Source: JANXZS01 sp963797255 (GTDB lineage: Bacteria > Acidobacteriota > Terriglobia > Terriglobales > Acidobacteriaceae). Taken from it: a DNA stretch of 64,000 bases. The stretch spans positions 372,001-436,000 of the forward strand of contig CAWCOV010000001.1 in the NCBI GenBank assembly GCA_963797255.1. Direction: 5' to 3'. Every line of letters begins with the position of its first letter. Position 1 is the first letter of the stretch. The notes under the pieces were generated by a model. That model searched no databases. It was not told the DNA's origin and worked only from the letters and a program-made list of their open reading frames with translations. Made by a program: the position numbers and the translations under genes. This document shows, in pieces, positions 19,298-27,590 of this stretch.

Positions 19298-20617
19298 CTA
19301 GACTGCCTCGCCCACCAGGCTATTGGGAAAACTATTGATTATACGTACGTTAACGTAACTTCCCGGCGCAGGTAGAATCGGTTGCGTGGTGGTGAAGTTT
19401 ACCGTCTTGTTTTGGGAACTGCGCCCATTCACCTGTCCCCTTTGCGGATTGCTACCCTCCACCATCACTTCCAGAATACTTCCTATCTTCTTGTTGTAAA
19501 TAGACCTCTGCGTTTCTCTTTGCTGATCAAGTAGTACCTGAAGACGCCGGGATTTCTCTTCTTCCGGGATGGAATCCTCCATAGAGATGGCCGGAGTATT
19601 CGGTCGTGGAGAGTATTTAAACGCGAAAACAGCATCGAAATCGACGTTTTTGAGCAGCTTTAGCGTGTGATCGAAATCACTTTCCGTCTCTCCGGGGAAG
19701 CCAACTATGATGTCGGTGGTCAAACTGATGGGTCGCTTCGCTGACTGGATCCATGAAATGCGCTCGAGGTACTGCTCCCGGGTGTACTCGCGGTTCATTC
19801 GGCGAAGCACGTCCGACGACCCGCTTTGGACCGGAAGGTGGACATGGTCGCAGAGGGTGGGATAGGTCTCGATCGCCTGGACGATCTCGCGGGTGAAATG
19901 ACGGGGGTGCGAGGTCATAAAGCGGACACGGCGGATACCCGGAACCTGCCCGACTGAGGCCAGCAATTCCGCGAAGCTTTGCTTCCCTTCCGGGTCGAGG
20001 TAGGAATTGACGTTCTGGCCCAGCAGCTGAATTTCGGTGTAGCCGGAGTCGGCCATCCTGCGCGCTTCCGCCAGCACGGAGGTGGAGGTGCGGCTGCGTT
20101 CCTTGCCGCGGGTATACGGCACCACGCAGTAGGCGCAGAACTTGTCACAGCCCTCAATGATGGTGATGTAGCCGCGATGCGGGTTGGTCCGCGCCGTGAA
20201 CTCGGTTTCGAAGGTTTCGTCGGTCTGCCGGTCGTCGAGGCCTGTAATACGTTTTCCGCCAGCTTCGAGCTGAACCAGCATTTCCGGCAGTTTTCGGTAC
20301 GAGGCCGAGCCGGAAACGATGGAGACGTAGGGGGCGCGGTCGAAGATCTTCTCGCCCTCCTGCTGGGCCACACAGCCCAGAACGGCGAAGCGCTTGCCCT
20401 GCTTGTAGAGCTTTTTGTAGTCGTTCAGGCGGTTGAAGACCTTCTGCTCCGCCTTATCGCGGATGGAGCAGGTGTTGTACAGGATCAGATCGGCGTCGTC
20501 TTCGGTTTCGACGCGGCGGTAGCCTTCGTGTTCCAGTGTGCCAACGACCTTTTCGGAGTCGTGGGCATTCATCTGGCAGCCGAAGGTTTCGAGAAAGAAG
20601 GTCTTATCGGTTGCCAT
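19298..20617 (-). CDS. miaB: tRNA-2-methylthio-N6-dimethylallyladenosine synthase
   Basis: MiaB adds the methylthio group to i6A37 in tRNAs reading UNN codons. The 439-residue protein has the MTTase N-terminal domain with three cluster cysteines (ETFGCQMN, YNTCSIRD, LGCVAQ), the radical SAM motif IIEGCDKFCAYCVVPYTRG and a C-terminal TRAM domain. I start it at ATG 20617 (MATDKTFFLETFGCQ), where homology begins; the longer frame to 20764 adds an unrelated leader. The DUF151 gene follows in the same direction. Confidence 0.95.
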   Translation of the reverse strand: MATDKTFFLETFGCQMNAHDSEKVVGTLEHEGYRRVETEDDADLILYNTCSIRDKAEQKVFNRLNDYKKLYKQGKRFAVLGCVAQQEGEKIFDRAPYVSIVSGSASYRKLPEMLVQLEAGGKRITGLDDRQTDETFETEFTARTNPHRGYITIIEGCDKFCAYCVVPYTRGKERSRTSTSVLAEARRMADSGYTEIQLLGQNVNSYLDPEGKQSFAELLASVGQVPGIRRVRFMTSHPRHFTREIVQAIETYPTLCDHVHLPVQSGSSDVLRRMNREYTREQYLERISWIQSAKRPISLTTDIIVGFPGETESDFDHTLKLLKNVDFDAVFAFKYSPRPNTPAISMEDSIPEEEKSRRLQVLLDQQRETQRSIYNKKIGSILEVMVEGSNPQRGQVNGRSSQNKTVNFTTTQPILPAPGSYVNVRIINSFPNSLVGEAV

Positions 20618-20781
20618 AATATCGCTGAGTATAACGCAGCGCGGGGTCCGATTTCTTGTGCGGAAAGAACGCCTGGGTGAGAAGAACCAAGCCGTTCCAA
20701 AAAAATCCTTGCTTCCTCTGCCATGCTCCGGGAGCCAACCACACTCCACAACATCATCGGCCATGGAAACGACTTTAGAAT

Positions 20782-20818
20782 TTTCTTGTTCCGAGCAAGA
20801 ACTTTCTTGTTCCGAGCA
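20782..20818 (+). repeat. 16-base direct repeat spaced 21 bases, operator-like
   Basis: The 16-mer TTTCTTGTTCCGAGCA occurs at 20782-20797 and 20803-20818, exactly two helical turns apart. The first copy also forms an inverted repeat TTCTTG-7-CAAGAA (20783-20801). It lies 58 bases upstream of a TATAAT box for the kinase gene, so it could be a regulator site. This is inference from position and phasing only. Confidence 0.5.
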
Positions 20819-20875
20819 GCCTAGTTACGCATCGCGCCGTTGACGAGATACTGTCATCTGGTCCGGTATGCGAGG

Positions 20876-20881
20876 TATAAT
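20876..20881 (+). promoter_or_regulatory. Candidate -10 box of the kinase gene
   Basis: A perfect TATAAT lies 11 bases before the ATG at 20893. No good -35 is seen at 16-18 bases upstream, and there is no Shine-Dalgarno sequence before the ATG. If this -10 is used, the mRNA would have a leader of only about 5 bases. Confidence 0.5.
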
Positions 20882-20892
20882 CCGCGTCACTT

Positions 20893-23475
20893 ATGGCGTT
20901 AGCAGCCGGCTCGAAACTTGATAGCTATGAAGTTCTCGGCCTGCTAGGTGCCGGCGGCATGGGCGAGGTGTACCGCGCCCGCGACTCTGTTCTCAAACGT
21001 GAAGTAGCAATAAAAGTCCTTCGTGCGTTCGTTTCACAAGACCCCGACCGGCTGAGTCGATTCGAGCAGGAAGCACAGGCGGCGGCTGCACTGAATCATC
21101 CCAACATTCTTGCTGTTTACCAGTTCGGCGTCTTTGCGGGCGCTCCCTATCTGGTCTCCGAACTGCTGGAGGGCAGCACGCTGCGGCAGTTGGTCCTACG
21201 CGGACCGATTCCGATTCGCAAAGCGATCGATTACGGCGTTCAGATCGCGCATGGATTGGCAGCAGCGCACGAAAAAGGAATCGTGCATCGCGACCTGAAG
21301 CCGGAGAATCTGTTCGTTAGCAAAGACGGACGGGTCAAAATTCTGGACTTCGGCCTCGCGAAATTGATGCAGCCCCAAACACAGCCCGACGGGGCTGCGG
21401 CGACGATGACCCATAAGACCGACGCGGGCATGGTGATGGGCACCGTCGGATATATGTCTCCCGAGCAAGTGCGCGGAAAGATGGTCGACCATCGCACCGA
21501 TATCTTCGCCTTCGGCGCGATCCTTTACGAGATACTGACGGGCAAGCGGGCATTCCATCGGTCGACGTCGGCGGAGACGATGACCGCCATACTGAACGAC
21601 GACCCACCCAACATTTCGCAGATTGCGCAGACTACGCCTCTGGGGCTACAGCGCGTGCTGCATCGTTGCCTGGAAAAGAATCCCGAGCAGCGTTTTCATT
21701 CCGCGCATGACTTAGCGTTCGCGCTCGAAGCTTTATCCGAGTCCGGGAGCTCCGCGGTGACGGGCTCCCTCGTACCGGCGAAAACGGTCCGCAAGTGGAC
21801 TTGGGCGACAGCTGCCTTAATTCTCGTGGCGCTCGCTATCGGATGGTATCTACGCCGCCCGCCGCCACCTCCTCGAGTATCTCGATATCAGAAGATCACC
21901 AACGACGCACACCGCAAGGCTTTTGTCGGCACCGATGGAATTAGGCTTTATCTCAATCGCTATACCGATTCGCAACCGCTCGCCCAGGCTGCTGTAGTCG
22001 GCGGCAGGGTCGAGCCAATTCCTGTCACGCTGCCCGACCCTTGGATGTTGGATGTTTCTTCCGATGGCTCAGCCCTTCTCGTTCGCTCGACGGACGGCGA
22101 AAAACATAGCCTGTGGAGCATGGGGACACTGGGTGGTTCGCTCCGTCATTTGAGCGATGATAATGTTGCGAGCGCGGTGTGGTCAGCTGATGGAAAGCAA
22201 ATCGCTTACTCCACCCTGAATGGACAAGTACATGTTATGCGGAGTGATGGAACAGGAGCTCATTTGGTGCCTGGTCCCGGCTCTACGGGGAATTTGGTCT
22301 GGTCGCCGGATGGCCGTTCCATCCGGTTTACCAAGGACGGCAGATACTGGGAAATGTCTTCAGAGGGCTCCAATCCCCATCCACTACTAACTGGATGGCA
22401 TCCCACCGCCATCCAGAGCGATGGTCGTTGGACTCCCCAAGGGTTCTTCCTGTTCGCATCACGAGAAGTTAACGCAGGTTCCGTTTTCATGCCGGAAGCT
22501 GCCTCCCAAATATGGCTTCTTGATGAGCGTCGCCAGCCGTTGTGGCAGAAACCAGTCACGCCGATTCAATTGACCTCGAGCCCGATGGGCTTGAGCAGGC
22601 CGTTTCCCAGCAAGGACGGAGCGACAATTTTTGCCAGGGGAGTCAACCTGCACGGCGAGTTGAACCGCTACGACAGAAAAACCGGTCAGATCCAGCCCTA
22701 CCTCGGAGGCATCTCTGCCGAGTCTGTCACATTCTCCCCGGATGGCCGGTTTGTGGCATACGTCGGTTTCCCCGAAGGAATTTTGTGGAGGGCCAACCGC
22801 GATGGAACAAACCCAATGCGTCTGACTGACCCTCCCTTATACCCCATTGGGCTTCGCTGGTCGCCGGACGGTAATGAGATCCTGTTCGCGACCAATATAG
22901 AGGGGCATACGAAAAGCTACTCGATTTCCGTTCAGGGCGGCGCTCCGCAACCAATTCTTCCTGAAGATAAGGGAACACAGAGTAATCCCAATTGGTCCCC
23001 CGATGGCCACAAGATTGTTTTTTCTACAGCGGAAGCCGGAGGATTAACTGCGGGCCCAGAACGCATATTGGATCTCGCAACTCATCAAGTCTCAACTATC
23101 CCAGGTTCGGAAGGCACAAGGTCACCACGCTGGTCACCCGACGGTCGATTCATCGCTGTAATCTTCGGTTTTAATGGCCTGAAGATTTTTGACTTTAAAA
23201 CGAAGAGTTGGACAGTACTGGAAAAAGGGCAGACCGGCTACCCTACCTGGTCGCGCGACAGCAGGTATATCTATTTCCTCCGCTGGGGGGAAGATCGGGG
23301 TGTGTATCGCGTTCACGTTTTGCGTCGCGAAGTGGAACGCGTTATCGATCTGAAAGGGTTTCCGCTTACCGGAGTATTCAAATTCTGGATGGGTCTTGAT
23401 CCGGAAGACACGCCGATATTGCTGCGCGATGCAGGAACAGACGAGATCTATGCGCTGCCTCTGGGCGAGAAATAG
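20893..23475 (+). CDS. Membrane Ser/Thr protein kinase with TolB/WD40-like sensor
   Basis: An 860-residue receptor-like Hanks-type kinase. The N-terminal kinase domain (about 12-275) has the glycine loop LLGAGGMGEVYRARD, Lys41 (VAIKVL), HRD at 132-134 (IVHRDLKPEN), DFG at about 152 and GTVGYMSPEQVRG, so it should be active. One membrane segment (about 297-316, WATAALILVALAIGWYL) and a Pro stretch follow. The extracytoplasmic part has TolB/WD40-type blades, each with a WSPDG core (VWSPDGRSIRF, RWSPDGNEILF, NWSPDGHKIVF, RWSPDGRFIAV). This architecture is expanded in Acidobacteria. The ligand and substrates are unknown. Confidence 0.93.
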   Translation: MALAAGSKLDSYEVLGLLGAGGMGEVYRARDSVLKREVAIKVLRAFVSQDPDRLSRFEQEAQAAAALNHPNILAVYQFGVFAGAPYLVSELLEGSTLRQLVLRGPIPIRKAIDYGVQIAHGLAAAHEKGIVHRDLKPENLFVSKDGRVKILDFGLAKLMQPQTQPDGAAATMTHKTDAGMVMGTVGYMSPEQVRGKMVDHRTDIFAFGAILYEILTGKRAFHRSTSAETMTAILNDDPPNISQIAQTTPLGLQRVLHRCLEKNPEQRFHSAHDLAFALEALSESGSSAVTGSLVPAKTVRKWTWATAALILVALAIGWYLRRPPPPPRVSRYQKITNDAHRKAFVGTDGIRLYLNRYTDSQPLAQAAVVGGRVEPIPVTLPDPWMLDVSSDGSALLVRSTDGEKHSLWSMGTLGGSLRHLSDDNVASAVWSADGKQIAYSTLNGQVHVMRSDGTGAHLVPGPGSTGNLVWSPDGRSIRFTKDGRYWEMSSEGSNPHPLLTGWHPTAIQSDGRWTPQGFFLFASREVNAGSVFMPEAASQIWLLDERRQPLWQKPVTPIQLTSSPMGLSRPFPSKDGATIFARGVNLHGELNRYDRKTGQIQPYLGGISAESVTFSPDGRFVAYVGFPEGILWRANRDGTNPMRLTDPPLYPIGLRWSPDGNEILFATNIEGHTKSYSISVQGGAPQPILPEDKGTQSNPNWSPDGHKIVFSTAEAGGLTAGPERILDLATHQVSTIPGSEGTRSPRWSPDGRFIAVIFGFNGLKIFDFKTKSWTVLEKGQTGYPTWSRDSRYIYFLRWGEDRGVYRVHVLRREVERVIDLKGFPLTGVFKFWMGLDPEDTPILLRDAGTDEIYALPLGEK

Positions 23476-23590
23476 AGATGTCCTTAAGTAGCACTCCATG
23501 GCACGGGGGATTTTAGCTGCAAAGGATTTCGTAAGCTGATAGAGGTGGCGATCTGGATGAAGAGAGCACTTTTTCACAATGCCCATTGGA

Positions 23591-25180
23591 CTAGTCAGGT
23601 TCTACCGATGTGGCTCGAAACGGCACGTATGGCGGCTTCACGATTCTTTCGTAGGCTACGTAGGTTGATATGATTTGATCGCCGCTATACCGGGCCAGGG
23701 TGGCCCGTATATAAGTGGATTCGCGGCTTGGCAACATTATTTGCCCTTCCCCCTTGGCCGCCTCCGACCTTAAAACAGCGTCAGAAGACGGATCTGAATG
23801 CCTACTTATCGCAATCAGCTGTTTGAATGGTCTTAGCCATGCGGGAGGATTATCTTCTTCGACTGGGTTTAAATTGAGGAAAAACATCTGTTGATCAACA
23901 ACCTCGCGAAAAGATGGACCCTCAGGCAACATCTCGATCAAGTTCGTAAGTATGCTTTGCTTATTTTCAAAGTTCACGAGGGCACTGTTGGTCTCAGCGT
24001 TGGACATTCCCCGCAGGGCAGATAGTACATCGGACACATCTTGAGGCTCGGGTTGGATCATGTGAAGGTTGTCGCCAGATCCGTAACGTAGTTGTTGGTT
24101 GGCGATAAATACCTGGGCAATGGCAGCCATCTGTTGTTTGATGGAGTCAGGCATAGAGATCAGTTCGTATCGCGCACTTCCCCCGAGCCCGTTAGGCTTT
24201 ATTTCTGAAACGGATAAGTATGTTCCGAGATGGTCTGGGTCCGCACTAAATTCTTTGACGAGCGAATTATAACGTCGAACTTCATTGTCTCTGTCTAGTG
24301 AATAGTCGCTGCATGCTTTCCCGCGCAAGTTGTTGCGGAGAAATACTCCGTATTGATTTATTAGTGACATCGGGTCCAATTTCTTAGATCTTGCACGTCG
24401 CGCCAAGGCGCCTATCGCATCTGTCAGTAGGCCTTCAGCTTCAACTCCCGACATCTCTCTGTCTGACGCGGACATTTCAGCGAACTTCGCTGCTAATTTA
24501 GCTAATATGGTCGCCATCTCCGACTGGTCGATATCGAGACCGCCGAGGCTTTTCGTGAGCGCCAACAATGCTGCCACGTCTGACACCGAGTCAATCAAGT
24601 TCAAAACATATAACTCACGTGAATGCGCTCCCCTCCACGCTTTGGCATCCTGACCATTGATAAGAACTCTTAAGAGTTTGTAGTAGGAACGCATGTCAGC
24701 CACACCATAATCGCTACAGTCTGAATTGTGGCGAGGCAGTATTATCTTTTGAGCCATGTCCCAAGCAGTTGACTCCGATCTCTCGCGTACCATAGAAACC
24801 GCTCGGACCTGTATATCCAACGTGTCGAGGTGCGAGATTGAAAGGTTAAGCGCCATCTGGCTCTGTACAGACATGTTATGAAAAGATCCGTCTAGTATTG
24901 CCGAAGGGTAGTGGGCTTGTGGTGCCGCCAGAAAAAGATCTACAAGCATACGTTGCCGTGTTGTGGGACTGAATGCTTCGGGTATGTCATGTAATGCTGC
25001 AAATGTTAAGTCAGCGCGGAATTCGACGGGAAGGCTAGCGATGCGCTCTGATAGGAGACGTACTTGATCAGGCCTGACGCTTCTTGAAGTAGTTTTGGAT
25101 TTTGGCTGGGCTAATGCGGCTGCCGTTGTGCCTAAAAGAAGACACGCCAACACCGTTCTAAATTTTCTATTTCCAGACAT
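23591..25180 (-). CDS. Exported protein of unknown function
   Basis: I do not recognise this family. The 529-residue product starts at ATG 25180 with a signal peptide (MSGNRKFRTVLACLLLGTTAAALAQ region, cleavage near residue 25). The mature protein is mainly helical, with many short alternating hydrophobic helices (LLALTKSLGGLDI, MATILAKLAAKFAEM) and no membrane segment. Two cysteines (HNSDCSDYG and RGKACSDYS) sit in similar contexts and might pair. The longer frame to 25228 adds a leader without support. It is convergent with the kinase gene. Confidence 0.7.
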   Translation of the reverse strand: MSGNRKFRTVLACLLLGTTAAALAQPKSKTTSRSVRPDQVRLLSERIASLPVEFRADLTFAALHDIPEAFSPTTRQRMLVDLFLAAPQAHYPSAILDGSFHNMSVQSQMALNLSISHLDTLDIQVRAVSMVRERSESTAWDMAQKIILPRHNSDCSDYGVADMRSYYKLLRVLINGQDAKAWRGAHSRELYVLNLIDSVSDVAALLALTKSLGGLDIDQSEMATILAKLAAKFAEMSASDREMSGVEAEGLLTDAIGALARRARSKKLDPMSLINQYGVFLRNNLRGKACSDYSLDRDNEVRRYNSLVKEFSADPDHLGTYLSVSEIKPNGLGGSARYELISMPDSIKQQMAAIAQVFIANQQLRYGSGDNLHMIQPEPQDVSDVLSALRGMSNAETNSALVNFENKQSILTNLIEMLPEGPSFREVVDQQMFFLNLNPVEEDNPPAWLRPFKQLIAISRHSDPSSDAVLRSEAAKGEGQIMLPSRESTYIRATLARYSGDQIISTYVAYERIVKPPYVPFRATSVEPD

Positions 25181-25601
25181 GCCCGCCCTCCCTATCTGCA
25201 AATCAGTTGGCGGAGTTCTTCGAGCCACGGTTCGTTCGGTCAGAGTAAAGGACCGACGACTCTACAGAACGACGCCCAGGTCACTTCAGTACGGTCGTGG
25301 GATCATTGTCCGAGATATTCTTTATCCGGTTGTAATTCTGAAACCGCATGTAGGCTCTGATTGCTATGAGGGTTGTTCTCCTGTTAGCGCGTGGGAAATC
25401 CGGATTTCCGCGAGTGTATGACGTGAACGACCGGCTTGCCAATATCCGACCGTACCGACTTTTTTGTTTTGTGCATGATTTTGTTGCATTGAGTGGCGTA
25501 GAGAGGCAATTTCTCCGAGAAAGGCGTCGAGGCGCGCAACTCTTGTCGGTTGGCACGGTACATTAGAAGGTTGGACAAGAGAGAACGGAGAAGAAGCGGA
25601 A
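25181..25601 (+). other. Divergent gap, no gene seen
   Basis: The space lies between the divergent secreted-protein gene and the threonine dehydratase-like gene and should contain both promoters. Small frames here have no product I can support. An AGAGAACGGAGAAGAAGCGG purine-rich stretch just before 25602 gives the downstream gene a ribosome site. Confidence 0.5.
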
Positions 25602-26621
25602 ATGAAGTTGCCCACGATTGAGGATTTGAACCTGGCCGCGAAGGTCGTTTACCAGACGATGCCGGCCACGCCACAGTATTCCTGGCCGCTGTTGAACGCA
25701 CGGACGGGCTGCGAAGTCTGGGTGAAGCACGAGAACCACACGCCGGTGGGCGCATTCAAGATTCGCGGCGGGCTTGTCTATATCAACGCGCTGCGGAGGG
25801 ACCATCCTGAGATCACGGGTGTGATCGCAGCGACCCGAGGCAATTTCGGTCAGGCGGTGGGATTCGCTGCCCGGCAACACGGACTGGCGGCAACCATCGT
25901 GGTTCCCCAGGGAAACAGCCGCGAGAAGAACCGTGCCATGCAGGCGCTGGGTGTGGATCTCGTGGAGCAAGGCGACGACTTTCAGGCGGCCAACGAAGCC
26001 GCCGTTGCGTTGGAACGGGGGCGGGGATTTCATCGCGTGGCCTCGTTTGGAGAACTCGCTGTCCACGGGACTGGCACCTACGCGATGGAGTTGTTTCGCG
26101 GAGCGCCTGAGTTGGATACGGTGTATGTTCCCATCGGGCTGGGATCGTCGATCTGTGGAGTGATGGCGGCTCGCGATGCCCTTGGGCTGAAGACAAAGGT
26201 TGTGGGAGTGGTGGCTAAGGATGCTCCTGCGTATGCCATGTCCTTCCGCGCGGGCGAGCCCGTTTCTCATTCTGCCACTACTCAGCTTGCGGATGGATTG
26301 GCTTGTCGAACTCCTGTGCCGGAGTCGCTGGAGTTGATTCTGCGTGGCGCGGAGCGAGTGATTGAGGTTACGGAAGAGGAAATTGCGGGCGCGATGCGTG
26401 CGTTCTTCGAAGACACACATAACGTGGCCGAGGGCGCAGGCGCGGCGGCACTGGCTGGGCTGATGCAGGAGAAGGATCGCATGCAGGGCAAGCGTGCGGG
26501 AGTGATTCTTACGGGTGGCAATGTGGACAGCGAGATTTTTTCGCGCGTGCTGATGGGGGCAGAGAATTCTGTAGAGGCCGCTTCCCTCTCGTACGCAAGT
26601 GCCGAGCGTATCCGAAGATGA
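25602..26621 (+). CDS. Threonine dehydratase-like PLP enzyme
   Basis: A fold-type II PLP enzyme of 339 residues, close to threonine ammonia-lyases and EutB-type dehydratases. The PLP lysine is probably Lys53 in HENHTPVGAFKIRGG. Asn-containing ATRGNFGQAVG contacts the cofactor ring, GLGSSICGV is the phosphate loop and VILTGGNVD is the C-terminal cofactor contact. There is no C-terminal ACT domain, so it is not the feedback-regulated biosynthetic IlvA form. Substrate (threonine, serine or a diamino acid derivative) cannot be fixed from sequence, and no pathway neighbours are present. Confidence 0.85.
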   Translation: MKLPTIEDLNLAAKVVYQTMPATPQYSWPLLNARTGCEVWVKHENHTPVGAFKIRGGLVYINALRRDHPEITGVIAATRGNFGQAVGFAARQHGLAATIVVPQGNSREKNRAMQALGVDLVEQGDDFQAANEAAVALERGRGFHRVASFGELAVHGTGTYAMELFRGAPELDTVYVPIGLGSSICGVMAARDALGLKTKVVGVVAKDAPAYAMSFRAGEPVSHSATTQLADGLACRTPVPESLELILRGAERVIEVTEEEIAGAMRAFFEDTHNVAEGAGAAALAGLMQEKDRMQGKRAGVILTGGNVDSEIFSRVLMGAENSVEAASLSYASAERIRR

Positions 26622-26698
26622 ATCTGCGAGGCCAACGGTTCTGGATTTTTCCTTTCACGGCCAGGTTGATCGCGGTCGACCAATCGCTGGAGTTAGCA

Positions 26699-27226
26699 TT
26701 AGTTGGACTGTTTCACGTCTCCTACCCCAAACATGAAGCAGTCGTTATTGTCGGTGGGACTAAAGCTGAACTCGCCAGCCTCTAAAGGTTTTTCAGGAGT
26801 AATTTTGAAACAGCCACTTTCCGCGCTCTGAGTAGAGACGGGAATTTCCGACTCCGAAAGTGTGTCCTTGGGATCTGCCATCCACCTGATTTTTGCCATG
26901 TCTAAAGTTCGGGCATCCTTTTCCGACTGAACTCTATACAGTTTTAAGTGGCTTGGATTAACGCCGCAAACGAGAAAGATCTGAGGCTGGTCCGCTGGCA
27001 AACGAACCGTCGCATGTGCTCCTTGAACCTTCACCGTGTACTTGCTCCATCCATGACCCACTGAGGCTACTTCTTTATTGAAAGATTTGAAATTGCCGTT
27101 GTCCGCGTAATATACGATGCCATTCTTGTAGTGCGGACCCTTAAGTTGGGCCTGCGCAAGCAACGATAACGGTGACATAAGACACGCTAGTACCAGCGCG
27201 ATACCCCAGCCGGTTTTATTGATCAT
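26699..27226 (-). CDS. Small exported protein of unknown function
   Basis: A 175-residue product with a signal peptide (INKTGWGIALVLACLMSPLS, cleavage near LLAQA). The mature part looks beta-rich (GPHYKNGIVYYADNG, YTVKVQGAHATVRLP) and has three cysteines. No family recognised. ATG 27226 is chosen because the signal peptide starts there; the frame extends to 27313 without homology-like sequence. Confidence 0.65.
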   Translation of the reverse strand: MINKTGWGIALVLACLMSPLSLLAQAQLKGPHYKNGIVYYADNGNFKSFNKEVASVGHGWSKYTVKVQGAHATVRLPADQPQIFLVCGVNPSHLKLYRVQSEKDARTLDMAKIRWMADPKDTLSESEIPVSTQSAESGCFKITPEKPLEAGEFSFSPTDNNDCFMFGVGDVKQSN

Positions 27227-27590
27227 TGAGAGTGCCCCCAAAGCGATTGCGACAGAAATATGCAAGGTAACAGAATCGCGCGAACAGATCGAGTCGCGAG
27301 AATTCTGTCCCACAAGTCTTGCAAATTCTTGTCAGTGATTGTCCTTAAATATTTCTTAACCTGCCCGATACCGACTCGTCAATGGATCTCTGCCTATTGC
27401 GTATAGCGAGGTTGACCAAGAGTATCTCCTCCCTGATGCAAGCTGGGTTTGCATCTTCATGGTTGTGACATATAGAACTTTGCTAGCATCTCCTGTCGGC
27501 CTCTCGGCATCTGTATGCCAGTTACCTGAAGCAAATAATAATTAAACCGGATTTATGGGCTCCCAAACTTCTATTGACAGGGGCGATTCC
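27227..27590 (+). other. Divergent gap upstream of FG-GAP gene
   Basis: No gene, tRNA or clear repeat is seen. The stretch is AT-richer than its surroundings and should carry the promoters of both flanking genes. AGGGG at 27579-27583 is the ribosome site of the next gene. Confidence 0.5.

Noticed and set aside
19979..20680. 233-codon plus-strand frame
   Set aside because: It is the antisense shadow of miaB, whose motifs are complete.
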